Source of the DNA: Pyrenopolyporus hunteri
Lineage: Eukaryota > Ascomycota > Sordariomycetes > Xylariales > Hypoxylaceae
Assembly: GCA_902806595.1 (NCBI GenBank)
Contig: CADCXC010000014.1
Coordinates: 868,001-932,000 of the forward strand
Direction of reading: 5' to 3'
Length of the DNA stretch: 64,000 bases
The notes beneath the pieces are model-generated. The model made no database searches, had not been told where the DNA came from, and saw only the letters and a program-made list of their open reading frames with translations. The position numbers and the translations under genes are program-made. Numbering within the stretch: position 1 is the stretch's first letter; every line of letters starts with the position of its first letter. Shown here piece by piece: positions 1 through 12,597 of the stretch.

Positions 1-3000
1 TACCTATACGCTGTGGTATTAAATCCGAACAGGGGCCTCGAATTAGGTAATACTATACTGGGATATCTGCGTTACTTGAAGGAAGTTGTTGATTGGTAGT
101 AAGTTTGATATCTCAGTTCCAGTAAGAGTGGAAGAAATCTGGTCACGTGAAAGCACGCAATACTAAATTGCCTATTTCCTCTAGCGTAGCCAATAGGATC
201 CGTCCATTCCGTGAGACTATCTGATGGGTTCATGTTATACGGACAATCGCTTTTTAAAGGTTCTGTCCATGCTAGAAATATCTGCCAGCTGCTTATTAGC
301 TTTGCCAGGTGCTTTGACGGCCGCTTCGTCTTGCAGTAAGTGCCACGATATTATACACGCTAAGTCTCAAGTAATGTCCCCCAGAATTCGGAGGATATCC
401 ACTAAAATATAGTGGCCATTATTGAAAGTTTGGCGTTGGATAAAAATGAACCAGCTGATACCGCACTAATGGTATGAAGCAACAGCTGGTGGATTATGCT
501 AGTGTAGACAAAACCTTCGAAAGCGACATCCATACTCTCATACAATCAACATCTAAGGACAACTCAATTGCAGGAAGGGTTCTGAAGTGATCGCCTCTGA
601 CTGTTAAAAATTCCCGTAAGGTCAATATCCCACCAAATTGACGCAATCCGGTTAGGTTCTTTCTTTTTTTAGTCCTCTACAAATATGTCGAGCCGGAGTT
701 CGACTAAGTCCACCCTAGAGATTTCTATCAAGCCAAAACAGCCACATTGATAACTTTACTCCGGCTACTAATTTCATAGACAGTTCTATTTTCAACAGCA
801 ATTTCAAATCAAAGTAATCACAACTAGCTCGCGCTTTTAGTCGAGCTCCGTCGAGAGGAAGATATTTGAACGTAATGCGTAAGCCCCATTTCTAATGAGG
901 TATATAAGGATTTGAACATGGGTACTTAACTTTGCGATTCTGAGTGGGTTGAATGGCTTCGGTGGCAGCTGGGTAGGTACCTAATATGCAATGCTATGCA
1001 GTGCCTAGGGGCTGTATCTCAGTCATGGCTTCATCGGGTTATGTCAAGGCACATCGACCTATGAGGGACTTATCTGGTCATATGTGACAGGTAATCAGCC
1101 GCAGAACATTCCCTATCTATCGACAGCACCTTGACTCAAGGCGTTGGCGTATACCTATGATTGATCAATAGGTGCGACCAGCCAAGAAATTCGACGAGCT
1201 TGACCTTCGGACGGCGGGATTGTAGATGTCGGCTGAATAGCTGAGTACCTACCTGGGGGAGCGATTATGGGGGCGGGACACCGACCGTGTGGCGTTTAGA
1301 ACCCTGTCCCTAGCGGCTTCGCTCATATCGTGGCTGTTTCGGATGTTGGTGTCCCGGGAGAATGCCGCAACGCGATGGCTTATCTGAGACCCAATTTATA
1401 CGACTATTGAATGGACGTTGTGCCAGTCACCCTCATTGCCTATACTTTGGGTTCGACGAAACCCATGTGATGAAAGCTTATATAACCTATCGGCGAAAGT
1501 AGCCGGCGCGGTGGGATGAAAAGGAAACAAAACATAAATCGTTCTTGTATACACCACAAGTTTGATATACTCCATAAGGCTATAGCAGGCGTAACTATCT
1601 TGTCACTCATTCGCTCGGCCATCTAGAATAACGGATCGCTATGGGGTTATAAAGAGCCGGTGGGACCGATATTCGTTGTCGATAGGTATGTAAGTAGACA
1701 AGGGCTATGTCATGAGAAGCCAGGGTGAGAGTCATGGATGATGCTAATTGGGGCTACTTCTGCATAAACCGCGTGCTTCTTGCAGCTTACTTACCTGAAC
1801 CAAGACGGAGGTCCGTGGTGAGGCAAGGGTATGGCAACGAACAGCGAGAAGTACATCAATTAGCTGGAAGAGATCCCGTTGGTGACCCAGACATCACATC
1901 TATACCTTGACGAGACGAAACTAATTGGCTAAGATGACAACAGACTACGACCGTAGCTACATAGCTCACCATCGTAAGCGATGCGTCGGAGGCTGTTTAT
2001 TTCGGATTAAAGATCGACTTGATATCTGATGGTTAGAGGTGTAAGCGTTTGAGTTATCTTACCTTCGTCATTCGCAGTCCCCTGCTAAGAGTTTATTTCG
2101 CTATTTACGCCGGCATCTAACTGAAGTAATCCGCACGATCAATATATACGAAAACTGAGCGTCGTGGTCTTCAAAGTAATTCACAGATCGATGACTTTCG
2201 GGTAGCGCCATGTGACAGGTAGTATAACCACTCCACTGGGAGGTCTATCGGAGCGGTGGGGACGTCAACGTATCCTTGCAGTGTCTCATTGCATCAGGCA
2301 AGGTACGTTGCGGGGTGCTGTATTTTAGGGGATAGGCGGTAAGAACCGCAACACGATTTCATAGGACCTCCAGTTGGGTAGAATGGATATGGCTAACAAC
2401 AGTTCCATGCCTCCTCTTGTTGATAATGTTTTCACTAAAATCTGTTCCCCACTAGTTTTGAGAATGCTAATTAGCCGCATCATCCATCTCCTTAGCTCTT
2501 AGTTGGCGACCGGGAGCCCGTAGAACTGCGTTAAAACCCGGTTGGCCTAAGTCACACGAACACACTACCGAGCTCGCTAGTCTTCATAAAGAATACACCG
2601 TAACCAACATAGTGGTCGAGTCGGATTCGCCTACTCCTGTCACCGCAGTTTTGGAGATTGACCTCTCGTTAGTTTCTCATTGGGGCTCGTTACGAATTAG
2701 TGGTGTTAGGGTTAGTGGTGTCAGGGAACTCTCTCACCGACCTTATAGGACGATTACCAATTTCACGATACTAGATTTGTTCTGATCACCCGCACTGATC
2801 TTTCTCGGCCTCCCCTGTGGCTTTCATTGCTCTATATGGGCATATGCAGGCCCCCTAATATTACCAACATCATCTTCAAATCTCACGGGTCAGGGGAATT
2901 GATATGGTTGTTAGTGGAAGTACTAGCAGAACGGGCTAACCAAAGATCGGTACAGCTAAGTTATTATGGACAGGCATAATATTTGCAAGAAGGTAATGGC

Positions 3001-3280
3001 CTAAAATATAGGTATCCTGAGTTTCCAAAGTTAGACGTCTCCGTAGTTAGCAACTAGTGTAAGTAATTACGTGGCCGATAAAGGCGGTATTTCCACTCTA
3101 TAACTAAAGCTATGCTGTCGACATATAGACATGCGTATATATAAGCTCGTACTGCCACGACGTTATCCAAGCACTCCTCCGCTACTAATTACCTTATAGT
3201 GACAGCCACTTTGCAAGAGCCTATCGTATATTCTTCAAAATCCGTCCAGCTATACCTCATCAAGCATACCTCGTTACAAT
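1..3280. other. gene-poor left flank
   Basis: No coding region was recognised in these 3.3 kb on either strand. Open frames are all under about 65 codons and none resembles a known domain. Composition looks mixed rather than strongly AT-rich. A ten-base telomere-like string, TTAGGGTTAG, occurs at about 2706-2715, but a single copy of this length can arise by chance. The stretch could be intergenic or decayed sequence left of the metabolite cluster. Confidence 0.6.
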
Positions 3281-4330
3281 ATGGATCTTCCTGGTACCGC
3301 GTTTGTCACCGGTGGAGGTAAGTCGTGCTTCGCTAGACACCAAATCACTCTCATAAGGCGTAACCCGGTTCTAATACTATGGTAGCTAGTGGAATCTCCA
3401 AGGCGATTTGCGTATCGCTTGCGAAGCGCGGCGCGCGGGGCGTGGTAATCGCGGATATCGATCTCGAGGGGGCAAACAAGACCGCCGCCGAGAGCAAGGC
3501 GGCCGCTAGTAACCCGGATTTCCGTGTAGAAGCGTTGAAGGTCGACGTAGCGGACGAAGAGTCTGTGAAGAATGCCATCAAACGGACGGTCGATCTCTTC
3601 GGCCGCCTCGACTACTGCATCAATGGAGCCGCCGTAAGCCATCCCGATCAGATCTCACACTCTCGTTGTTTTTGAACTACTGGAATGCTTATGATACTTA
3701 TCTTATATAGGTCCTCGGCGAGTATAAAGAAGTATCAGACAGTGGCCTCGACACCATCAAGAGGACGTTCGACGTTAATGTGTACGGATCATTCAACGTA
3801 TTAAAGGCCGCTACAAAAGCGATGGCGTCCCAGGAACCCCAGCCCATTGACGAAACCCATCCAAAACGCGGTGTCTCGCGTGGCGTGATAGTCAATATTG
3901 CCTCTGTAGTTGGCCTGATCGGGATTCCTAAAATCGTCCAGTGTGTTTCCTCAAAACACGCGGTGATCGGCTTGACTAAGACCGCAGGTATGTGTTCACA
4001 ATTAGATCTTCCCGTAACACTGCAAGGGGATCTCCCATGCTAATCCGCGTCGCAGCTCTGGATAATATCAAGCACAACATCCGTGTCAACTGCGTTTGCC
4101 CGTCGTGGATAGATACTCCAGTAGTACAAGGAGTTATTCAGAGTCTTCCGGCAATAGAGGAGACGATACAGTCTCACTTACCTATGGGGCGGATGGGACT
4201 TCCGGAGGAGATTTCCGACGTTGTCCTCTTCTTGTGTAGTCCGCAATCGAGCTGGGTCAACGGGGCGAACTTCGTTGTCGATGGAGCCATGACGGTGGGG
4301 CCTTACAGTGCGGGCATGCCTGATTTGTAA
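3281..4330 (+). CDS. short-chain dehydrogenase/reductase with Cys at the catalytic Tyr position
   Basis: Four exons (3281-3317, 3386-3633, 3711-3987, 4056-4330) join in frame through GT-AG introns to give 278 residues, a normal length for a classical SDR (NAD(P)-dependent oxidoreductase). The cofactor motif near residue 9 reads TGGASGIS, so the last glycine of TGxxxGIG is serine. Asn117-Val-Tyr-Gly and the catalytic Ser160 (NIASVVG) are present. The catalytic Tyr-x3-Lys motif reads Cys173-Val-Ser-Ser-Lys177, and the Ser-to-Cys spacing of 13 is exactly that normally seen between Ser and Tyr. The fold should be kept, but ordinary SDR chemistry is doubtful. It converges on the next SDR gene and forms the left edge of the cluster. 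Fold assignment is firm; the substrate is unknown. Confidence 0.85.
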
Positions 4331-4890
4331 AACATCCATTCGGAATCAATGCCATATACGCACCCTACCTTCCACACCATCTCTCGCCGCCCTAGGAAGG
4401 GCTGATCGGGAGCTACTCCGGGAGGCTCGGTCTTTGCCTACGACAACACAGGGATTGGACACCAAAGTCGGATGTAACGGCCTGGAAGATGAACTCGATT
4501 CGGAGAGACTGGGCATGGAGTAGAACTTCTAAACGAATTTCGTTGGCGATACAGCTAGCGGAAATAAAAATAGCGCGCTGTATAGATGTTGTAAGTTAGC
4601 TACAATATAAACAAGTATTCTTCCCTATCCACCCAACCAGTCCCGGGGACCACCGACCCTCCCTTTTGGTTGGCATTGTATCTTATCCGGCCCCTTTACG
4701 TTAAATCCGCCAGTGGGGCAATTTTCGTTTCTTAACTTTTCATGAAGGCAACCGAAACGCGCTGCTAACCCCCTAACCGGAGATACCGCATCCTCCCCGA
4801 TAAACATGTCTCTCGTAGCCTCGGCTTATTATAGATGGCTACTCTGCGTAGTTGTTCTGCCCGCCAAAGCTCACATACGTTGATGCTGTT
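4331..4890. other. convergent intergenic region
   Basis: This is the space between the 3' ends of two convergent SDR genes. It should hold both 3' untranslated regions. No gene, RNA or notable repeat was seen. Confidence 0.5.
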
Positions 4891-5975
4891 TCAGGATTGC
4901 TCAGTGGACTTCCACTTGGTCTCACACCACACCCATATCTTCTCGCCGTAACCGAGCCCGCCCAGCTCTTCAGATTCGGCCGCTTTCAAAACATCCTGGC
5001 GCACGACACTACTGTCAGGTATCAATCTACCCCACGGGTAAATATACAATCCGCACGTGTCTTTCGTGATTTCAGGGGACAACCCGGCAAATAGCTCCGT
5101 ATACGCTCCAAACACCGGCTTCTGCAGCCACAGCATCCTCATCATGGACATAGCGAAACGCGACGTGCCCTTGAACGACCCAGCATCCAGGTTACCGGGG
5201 TTCATGACGACGCTGAGGATGCCGTCCGCGGCGTGCCTGCGGCCGAACTCTCGCCCCAGCGCCCACGCGCCCGCCTTGGAGGCCGCGTAGTTGGTCGTCT
5301 GGTCGCGTACGCCGGTCTCCAGGACGCCGAAGTCGACGCCGTTCTTCGGCGCCGACGTGTCGACGAGGATGCTCGTGAGCCAGACGACGCGCGACGGGAG
5401 CGCGGGGAAGGCGGCGGCCCGCAGCTGGGGCACGAGCAGCTCGGAGAGGAGCAGGTGGCCTACGCAGTGCACGCCCATGAAGAGCTCCAGGTCTTGCGCC
5501 GTGCGCACCCCGTGCTCGACGGCGTTGGGGCCGATCCCCGCGTTGTTCCAGAGCACGTCGAGCTTATTCTCTTCCTGCGCGAAGCGGCGCGCCGCGTCTC
5601 GGACCGAGCTGAGGTCGCCGAGATCCAGGTGTAGAAACTTGAGTTGGCCCGTCGTGGTGGCTGGCTCCGCGTACGACGCCTTGATCGATTGGATGGACGC
5701 TTCGGCTCGCTCCTGCGAAGTAGAGACCAGTCAGTTCAATCTCGCCGGCGTCTAGTTCGAACGAAGGGACTCACCTTGGATCGCGTAGCCATGTACACGG
5801 TTGCGCCGGTACCGAACAGGATTCTGCACAGCTCGTAGCCTATGCCCGCATTACCACCCGTCACCACGAAGACTCGCCCGGCCTGGGAACCCTTAGGAAT
5901 GTCGACATCCGTGAATGTAGGGCGAGGCGGCCAAAATTGGGTTATCAAGGACCGAAGTTTCAGCAATGATGCCAT
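4891..5975 (-). CDS. short-chain dehydrogenase/reductase, retinol-dehydrogenase/WWOX-like
   Basis: Two exons (5975-5775, then 5712-4891) are separated by a 62-base GT-AG intron and give 340 residues. The cofactor motif TGGNAGIG lies at about 39-46, NNAG at 123-126, and Tyr209-Ala-Ala-Ser-Lys213 supplies the catalytic pair, so this enzyme looks competent. The length and the motif order (TGGNAGIG, NNAG, LTSxL, NYAASK, NPGNL) match the large fungal SDR group often compared to retinol dehydrogenases and WW-domain oxidoreductases, many of which sit in secondary-metabolite clusters. The start Met gives a typical about 35-residue lead before the Rossmann fold. It is convergent with the SDR to its left. 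The substrate cannot be told from sequence. Confidence 0.9.
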
Positions 5976-6955
5976 CGTAGATAGCGGCGAATCGCACTCT
6001 TTGGCCGTGATATTTAGAGTTGGAAGTTTGAAGCTGCTTTTCTTTTCTTTTCTTTGTAAATATGAGTGTACAGTAAAACGGTTGTAACCAAACGCTATAA
6101 ATTAGGTAGATATAAAGAAGATACAGTACGGTAAAATAATTACGGCGATGGCATTTCCATTCAAACAAAGATGGATTAAATGGTATATAATGATATGAAA
6201 AAGATTTACTTATATTGAAATAATTTATATGATTTATGTATCTATCTTGTTTACATTTGCAATGAGTTTGTGATACGTTGGGCGGAAGTGCTTTGAATGG
6301 CCCCCCTTACGTTGTCGCATATTGAGTCGCATTTTCAAAACCAGCCTGCTCCCTGCGGTCATTAATGCGTAGCGCCGGCGTGGCACAACATATCTCATCC
6401 TGTGCATCAGCGCCAGCCGATAACCACAGCCTTGTCATAGTCGAACCGCGGTGCTTCATCCTTCGCTCGTCAGCCATCACCACACCTCATGAGCCCACCA
6501 GCATAGGTAGTCGGAGGCCGGGAGATGAGCTTCGCCAACCAATGGGCCACCTTCGGTTATCATCTGTGGTAGGAACGAGGGATCTGTGCCGCATAAGCCG
6601 CTTCTTCCTTAAATTATATCTTTGCGAGAAGTGATACCTTCATATAGCTATTTGGCTCAGTTCTCGTAAGTCGCGCGGCGTCTAACCCACCGGTACTTGA
6701 GCTTTGGAGACCTTAGATTGACTTTCGTCGCGAAAATAAAACTAGCAATACGTAGAATTTTACTAGCTATAAGTACTTAATGAACGACAGATTTATAGAC
6801 CTGTATTCGCAAGAGTGGTGGGCTATTGAAATGTGAAGAGGCAGGAGAAGAAATATACCGTCATATCGGACGTAGATCGTAATTTAATAGCAAACGGAAG
6901 TACTCTGATGAGTACCTCGGTATCATGAATAATTCCCTGCCCTCTCTCCAATCCC
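5976..6955. other. intergenic, AT-rich with pyrimidine tract
   Basis: Upstream region of the SDR gene. It contains a short (TTTTC)n tract at about 6040-6055 and an AT-rich stretch from 6060 to 6250. No gene was recognised. Confidence 0.5.
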
Positions 6956-8151
6956 TTATACGTCTTGCTTTTGGCGAATCCGATCATGATAAGTGACGGT
7001 GAAGCTGTCAGTCCGACGGAGGTGATAATCAGTCGGTATACCATCGCCTTCTGCGTCGCTAAGGCTGGCTATTACTTTGGTCGTGTTAGGGGCTCCGCCA
7101 TTATTAGAGATGTCGAATTGCGGAGTGAGCTTGATTTCTTCGCTAGACGAGTGTTCGCGTTCCCGAAAACTCGACCCGACCTTCTCGCTCGAGGCCATTT
7201 TCCTTACCTTGCTGACTAGTGTTGCGAAAGAGTCACTAACGCTGCCCACGGAAGGCAAAGAAAGCTTGCCGATGGAATGCAGCTTCGGGACGCAGCCCAT
7301 GATTATAACCAGCGCCTGCTCCACGCATGTGTTGAAGTCGATAGTGTGCTGGAAGATGTATCTGTCAACAGACGTGGTGTTCCCCACCGTGAACAGCATC
7401 GAGATGACCATTTTAGAGGCCGCTGCCTGCATAGCAATGAGCAGAGAGGCCATCAACAGTATGAGACCGACCCTTTGGCGGAGGCGCATGTTGAGTTTCC
7501 AGAGGATCATGACGGCGAACAGGACGAATGTAAGGTCCCAAATAACGTAGGATACTACCAGAGCCTAAAGTCAGCCGCTCATGCATTGCACTAACAACTC
7601 GAGGTAGGGAGAGCTGCGGGCTCACTCTGCAGAACCACTGCCGCCCAGCGGTATATTTGAGGATTCCAGCGTGTTACGTTTGGAATCGACTTATCCCAGA
7701 GTCCGGCGTATGGCTGTGACTGCGCTACGTTGGTTATGAAAGCGACGCAGCCCAGAGAGGTCAGGACGCCCGTAAAGATGATGACATACCACCTGAACCA
7801 CGGTTTGGGGTCGAACAGGCGAGCGAGAACGATGGCGATTGACACTCTGGCTAGTATGGAGGTCGGATGAGTCAACGGAGCGAATATCCAGGACCATTTG
7901 TTGATATTGTACAATTGGTCTTTACTAAGAGTATGGGTCGGCCTTCCGCTGCCGGCCTGGCATAACAGGGTGATGCCAACCTGGTACGCGATTTGACATG
8001 CCAGCGCAACAAGCATGATCCAGTCGTGTGAAGCCCATGGCTTCGAAAGCCGCACGCATAGGTAGAATCGAAGGCCTACGGTGATTACTGCGAGGGAGGT
8101 CAAAAACCAGGTCAAAACCATAGTCGCGAGGGCAAGATCGTCGTCAGCCAT
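6956..8151 (-). CDS. seven-transmembrane rhodopsin-domain (SAT4-like) integral membrane protein
   Basis: Two exons (8151-7626 and 7554-6956) join to a 374-residue protein. The chosen acceptor (AG at 7556-7555) keeps the frame and restores a continuous fifth helix; another AG 12 bases earlier does not. Seven hydrophobic segments are visible, beginning near residues 11, 41, 85, 125, 175, 205 and 240, followed by a polar Ser/Thr-rich cytoplasmic tail. The pattern, with a late helix ending in a Gly-Cys-Val-Pro motif, matches the fungal 'rhodopsin domain' family (SAT4/PTH11-related, without a CFEM domain). Such proteins are common in and near fungal metabolite clusters, but their ligands are mostly unknown. 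A sensor or membrane-adaptor role is inference. Confidence 0.82.
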
Positions 8152-8870
8152 CGTGAGCCGATGAAGTGGTCGGTGGTCAGAGAGTGAATGTGGGGTTGCG
8201 AAAGAGGGATGGTGTCTTTACTCGCAAGACTATCGTCAAAACCTTGCCGTCCTATAATGTACCCGACGAAGTTAGTGCTCTACCTTCGTCGGAGGATATG
8301 GTCCTAGGGAGGCCCGGGAGAGGTTCGTGACAACATGTTGGCGAGGATTCGACTCTTGCATTGCCCGCAACACAAAGAGGATCAGAGGCGTATAAAAGCG
8401 GGAGGGGTGGAGAGAAATATCAACCGAGACGTATATACAGCTACCTATGAGCGGCACTGGCGTAGAAAAAATGAGCTTCGCAAGCTATGCGTTTGTGTTT
8501 GTGTAGCGTTGCATTCTCCAGCACTGCTCCGCCCCCAAACGCTTTCCTGCAGGTCAGTTCCAGTCCGCTCTTGTTGTGCCACCTACCGGCTAACGCCAAT
8601 CGTAGAGTGCGCGAAGCAACTACAACTATGTTGTTGCAGAAGCGACCTAACTACTTACCTAGGTAGGGAGGTAACCGGGCCGAAGGCCAGGGGTCTAAAG
8701 GACGAAGGGACATGTGTCTCACGTATCTACAACATGACAGGAATATGCCTCTTAAATTAACTCGACTGCCTATCGACGCCATACTTGTACGAGGCGTTCC
8801 GGCTACCGCATGCCCGGTCGCGCTCCGCCCCTAAACCATCCTTAACCATTCAGACTGGTCCAGCTATACG
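8152..8870. other. intergenic
   Basis: Region between the 5' end of the membrane-protein gene and the 3' end of the P450 gene. No supported gene. A minus-strand open frame at about 8272-8457 has no recognisable domain. Confidence 0.5.
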
Positions 8871-10609
8871 TTACTTGACAATAACTCTAACCCCTTTACT
8901 ACCACGTCTTGGCATCGGCTTTACGAGATCTATGACAAAGTCGACGTCCTCCCGCGACGTCTCGAAAAGCTCCAGTTCATGCCTACGAAACACAGTTGCC
9001 AGAGCGACGTAGAGTTCCATCATCGCCAAGTCCCTGCCCACACAGCCGCGGGACCCGCGGCTGAAAGATACAAGGTATTGGCTCAGAGGTCGCGTACCGT
9101 CCGGGCCCTTAGGGTCACCTAGCCACCGCTCCGGTAGGAATTCCCTGGGATTAGGGAAAATAGCTTCATTTGTATGCATGTGAAATGCATCCATTCCAAT
9201 CGGAGTGTTTGGCGGGATCTCTTGGTCGTGGCACTTCAAGCTCCACAGACGGTTGACCCGATTCAGTCTCTGCACCGACCCGAATGAGAGTCTCAAGGCT
9301 GTGACACGTTCAATGTTAGCACAAGCCCCCAGGAACTTGAATAAGGAAAAGTAGGTATGTAGAGAGGCATTTTACCTTCCATGACAACTGCCTTCAGATA
9401 AGGCAGACTTTCTAGTTCATCCCAAGGCAATATGCGATCTGGATCGGGCATGGCGGCCTTGAGTTCTTCTCTGAGACGCTGATTAATAGATGGGCTGCAT
9501 AGGATGTAGCATGAGGCCACAGTTAGCGTCCAAGTTGTCGTCTCTACACCAGCCGCATTTACGATAACGGCTTCCTGGGCTAGCCTACCTAGGGATTTAT
9601 CCTGAGCCGGAAGGTTGGACGCCAGAATTTCGTGGAAAACTGTGCGCTTCGATGATGATGATGATCCCTCTTCCGACATGACTTCCTGCACACGATTTCG
9701 CATTGTCTGGGACGCCCAGCGTTGGCTTACGTTCGTTGGGATCGGGGGGTGACTTACCTGGCGAAACTCCAAAAGGGGGCTGGCTGCCGGTAATAAGAAA
9801 CGAAGGATCGGGTCGGGGAGATACTTCATCATGGTACTAATGATCGGAAAATGCGCGACGTAGTGTGCCATAAACGCTATGGATAACAGAGCCTCCGGAA
9901 TCGAGGATTTGAACTCTGGATTGTGCGACATGTTGGAAGAGCAGCCGAAAGCCAACTCCGCGATCATGTCTGCCGTCAGGCTGGCCCACATGCAGTTGAG
10001 CGAAATTACACGGCCGCTGCCCTTGAACTCGGTTCCCAGCCTTTGAGATATGCGATCTACGATGGCTTGGAGGTCGTCGTTATGGCCTCGGACACGGCTA
10101 CGGGAGAAGAAAGGAGCCAATGCAGCGCGACGCACCCTGTGGTCTTCCGCTTTGACTGTGCTCAGAGTCGAGTCTGGATGGCTCAAGCGACGTCTGAATT
10201 CTTCCGCCTTATCTATCGGCCGCGAAGGTTGGCTATTGCAGAAGACGACGTCGTAGAATTCCGGATCGTCTACGTGCAACTCATTAGGGCCGATTCGCAC
10301 CACAGGCCCATATTTCTTGTGTAGTCGCTGGATCTGAAAGGCAGACTGTCCCCCTCCGTTGCTGATAAAGTCATAGTACGCCTCGTACCAGTGACTTAAA
10401 GCCGCCAGCTTCGGCCCCGGAAACCTTGCTATGGGACTGAAGTAAAGCCTGTAAGCTATCAGCCCAAGGCAATACAGTAGATAGCAGAAAGCCAGGAAGG
10501 TAAGCGTATCCGCTACGCGTATTCCACTATGAAGGTTATATAACCGAGATAGGGCCAAGACTACCCAGTCTACGATCGCCCGGCTGTAGTCTGGCCCTGG
10601 GCTGTCCAT
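8871..10609 (-). CDS. cytochrome P450 monooxygenase
   Basis: Three exons (10609-9758, 9706-9376, 9298-8871) give 536 residues, a usual length for a fungal class II P450. A hydrophobic anchor lies at about residues 32-58, followed by the proline-rich FPGPK hinge. The oxygen-binding I-helix motif AGVETT is at about 336-341. The K-helix ExxR (E394-A-L-R397) is formed across the second intron, which confirms that splice. PERW follows at about 449-453, and the heme-ligand loop FSRGSRGCVG places the ligand at Cys480. All core motifs are intact. An in-frame Met 55 codons upstream (10774) would add a basic, unfamiliar N-terminus; the start at 10609 puts the anchor where the family has it. It is divergent from the third SDR and probably oxidises the polyketide or a derivative. 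Substrate and CYP family are not assigned. Confidence 0.93.
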
Positions 10610-11493
10610 GGCGATAGGCTGAGTAGGAACAGTACGTGTAAGTCTAAGGCTTGTTAGCAAGCAAAGTTTAGTTGCTCGTTGAGTTAGGAGACCTCTGCGG
10701 CTCCTCGTAGTCCTCTTAGTTAATACGTAACGAAGCAGGGGGGTAATAACATTCTTATTAACAATGATTCTCAAACATTTACGTTCTACGACGTCAGGCG
10801 ATGGTAATCAATAGCGACTGGCCCGCACTCAATGTCTACTTTATATTCACGCACGCCAGGCATGTAACGTCGGGGTAGAACCTATCACATATGTATCTAT
10901 ATAACTACATGAAAAGGTGACTATCGTATGCGGCACTTCATAAGCCATTTTTATTTAACGGAACCCCGTTACTAAAAACGGAGAGGGCTACGACGTCGGC
11001 TAAGGGACTCTTGTAAAAACCTCGACAGCTCTAGTCTGCGCCATACCTATACGTAGGTACCCTCATCTGGGGTTACTCAGGTGTCACCAATATTGCTAAA
11101 GATTGGGAAAATAATTCATGGAGGGTGAGTAGGATGGATGGAGTCGTTAATGTGAACATGTCACATCTCACAAGTTGCCCCCCAAATCCTTAAATCCCTT
11201 GCCTAGGAAAGCCGATCGACGATCTTTTCCTCCCTGTATACGTCCCTATATCGGGTTCCGATTCGGCCGATACGGACATACCTGATAGGTACCCAGTCGA
11301 TTCAAATCAGCAAACCGTTGCACCGTGTGAAGGGATGTAGGGATATAGTGACCTTCCCTCTCATAGCCCTATCCTTAAGAGTACTGAGCAGCTCGACGCC
11401 ACCATTCAAAGTTCAGTAGCTTGCTTGATTGACTATGCTTGACGCATTCATTCAGGCTGCCTTTAAACTCCTCAATCTCTCGAATTGCCCATC
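10610..11493. promoter_or_regulatory. shared upstream region of P450 and third SDR
   Basis: About 880 bases lie between two divergently transcribed genes (P450 leftward, SDR rightward) and must contain both promoters. No specific operator could be assigned by eye. A telltale Zn2Cys6 binding palindrome was not identified with confidence. Confidence 0.4.
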
Positions 11494-12597
11494 ATGGCCA
11501 CCGTGGTTTTCGTAAGTGGCGTGAGTCGCGGTACGTGCATTATCCCGCCGTTCTCCCTAGCTTGCGTAGTATGACCGAATACTACTCCTCGTCGGCAGTT
11601 CCCAGTCCTAATACTTATTATCGTCCTTCCAGGCATAGGGAACGGTTTCGCCAAAGCGTATCTTTCAAGGCCGCGACATATCGTCATCGGCAGTATTCGC
11701 CAAAGTGCCGCCTCGGCCCCGGGCGTCGAGGAACTGAAGGCTTTCCCAGCGGCCGATGGGTCTAAGCTGCTGCTAGTCACGATCGAAAGCACCTCGCCAA
11801 CCGACCCGCAGCAGGCTTTGCAGGTGGTGAAATCTGAGGGGATCGAACACTTGGACATCGTCATCGCCAATGCAGGCGGGAGCCCGCTTCCACCGACGCC
11901 ACTCGACAGAGTTACTATCGAAGAGATGACAACCACCTATCAGGTCAACGCTGTAGGCCCTCTCATGCTATTCCAGGCATGTCGTCCCCTGCTGCAGAAG
12001 GCTTCAGCACCGAAATGGGTATCTATTACATCGGGAGGCGGCTCCATCACTCTCATGGGAAAAATCCGGTCTTGGGACGGGACCTCCTATGCTGCGGCTA
12101 AGGCTGCTTTGAATTGGCTCACCCGGTGAGTACCCGTTTTCGACGTCCACCCGTCTTCAGCATCCGCCCGTCTTGCCCTTCGACCTCAAACGAGTTTATA
12201 GACGATCACCTTGCACCGCAAGTATAATATCAAAATAATGTCGTGCTGACTGGTCTGGCTGATACTTAGTGCAATCCATTTCACGAATGATTGGCTCGTT
12301 GCCGTGACACTCAATCCAGGGTAAGAAGCGGTCCCACATATAAGTCAACTCCAATTCCTAAACTGATCTTGTCAAGATTGGTCCAAACCGAACCAGGAAA
12401 TTGGATCGCCAAGGAGTGGGGGCTGGGGAAAGCCACCTACACTATCGAGGAGAGTGTGGAGGGTATGATGAAAGTGGTTAGTTACGTGCCTTTACGTCTC
12501 TTGCCTTGCTGACTACCCGGTATAGATTGATGGAGCAACCAGAGATGAAGGGTCCGGGGAGTTCTTTAACTTGAAGGGTGATAAACTTCCTTGGTAG
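11494..12597 (+). CDS. short-chain dehydrogenase, norsolorinic acid ketoreductase-like
   Basis: Five exons (11494-11530, 11633-12125, 12270-12320, 12377-12476, 12526-12597) join in frame to 250 residues. The N-terminus reads VVFVSGVSRGIG, so the cofactor loop begins Ser-Gly rather than Thr-Gly, as is usual in the NOR1/AflD-type ketoreductase branch. IANAGG follows at about 100. The catalytic Tyr165-Ala-Ala-Ala-Lys169 is intact, and the C-terminus ends with a short FFNLKGDKLPW strand typical of this group. Known members reduce a ketone of an aromatic polyketide. Here the partner synthase is a reducing one, so the substrate is open. It is divergent from the P450 and convergent with the FAD oxidase. 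Confidence 0.88.

Noticed and set aside
8272..8360. TCGAATCC string resembling a tRNA B box on the minus strand
   Set aside because: The T-arm pairs only about three bases and no matching A box, anticodon arm or acceptor stem was found.
10610..10774. N-terminal extension of the P450 from an upstream in-frame Met
   Set aside because: The added 55 residues are basic and unlike any P450 lead; the downstream Met places the membrane anchor at the usual distance.
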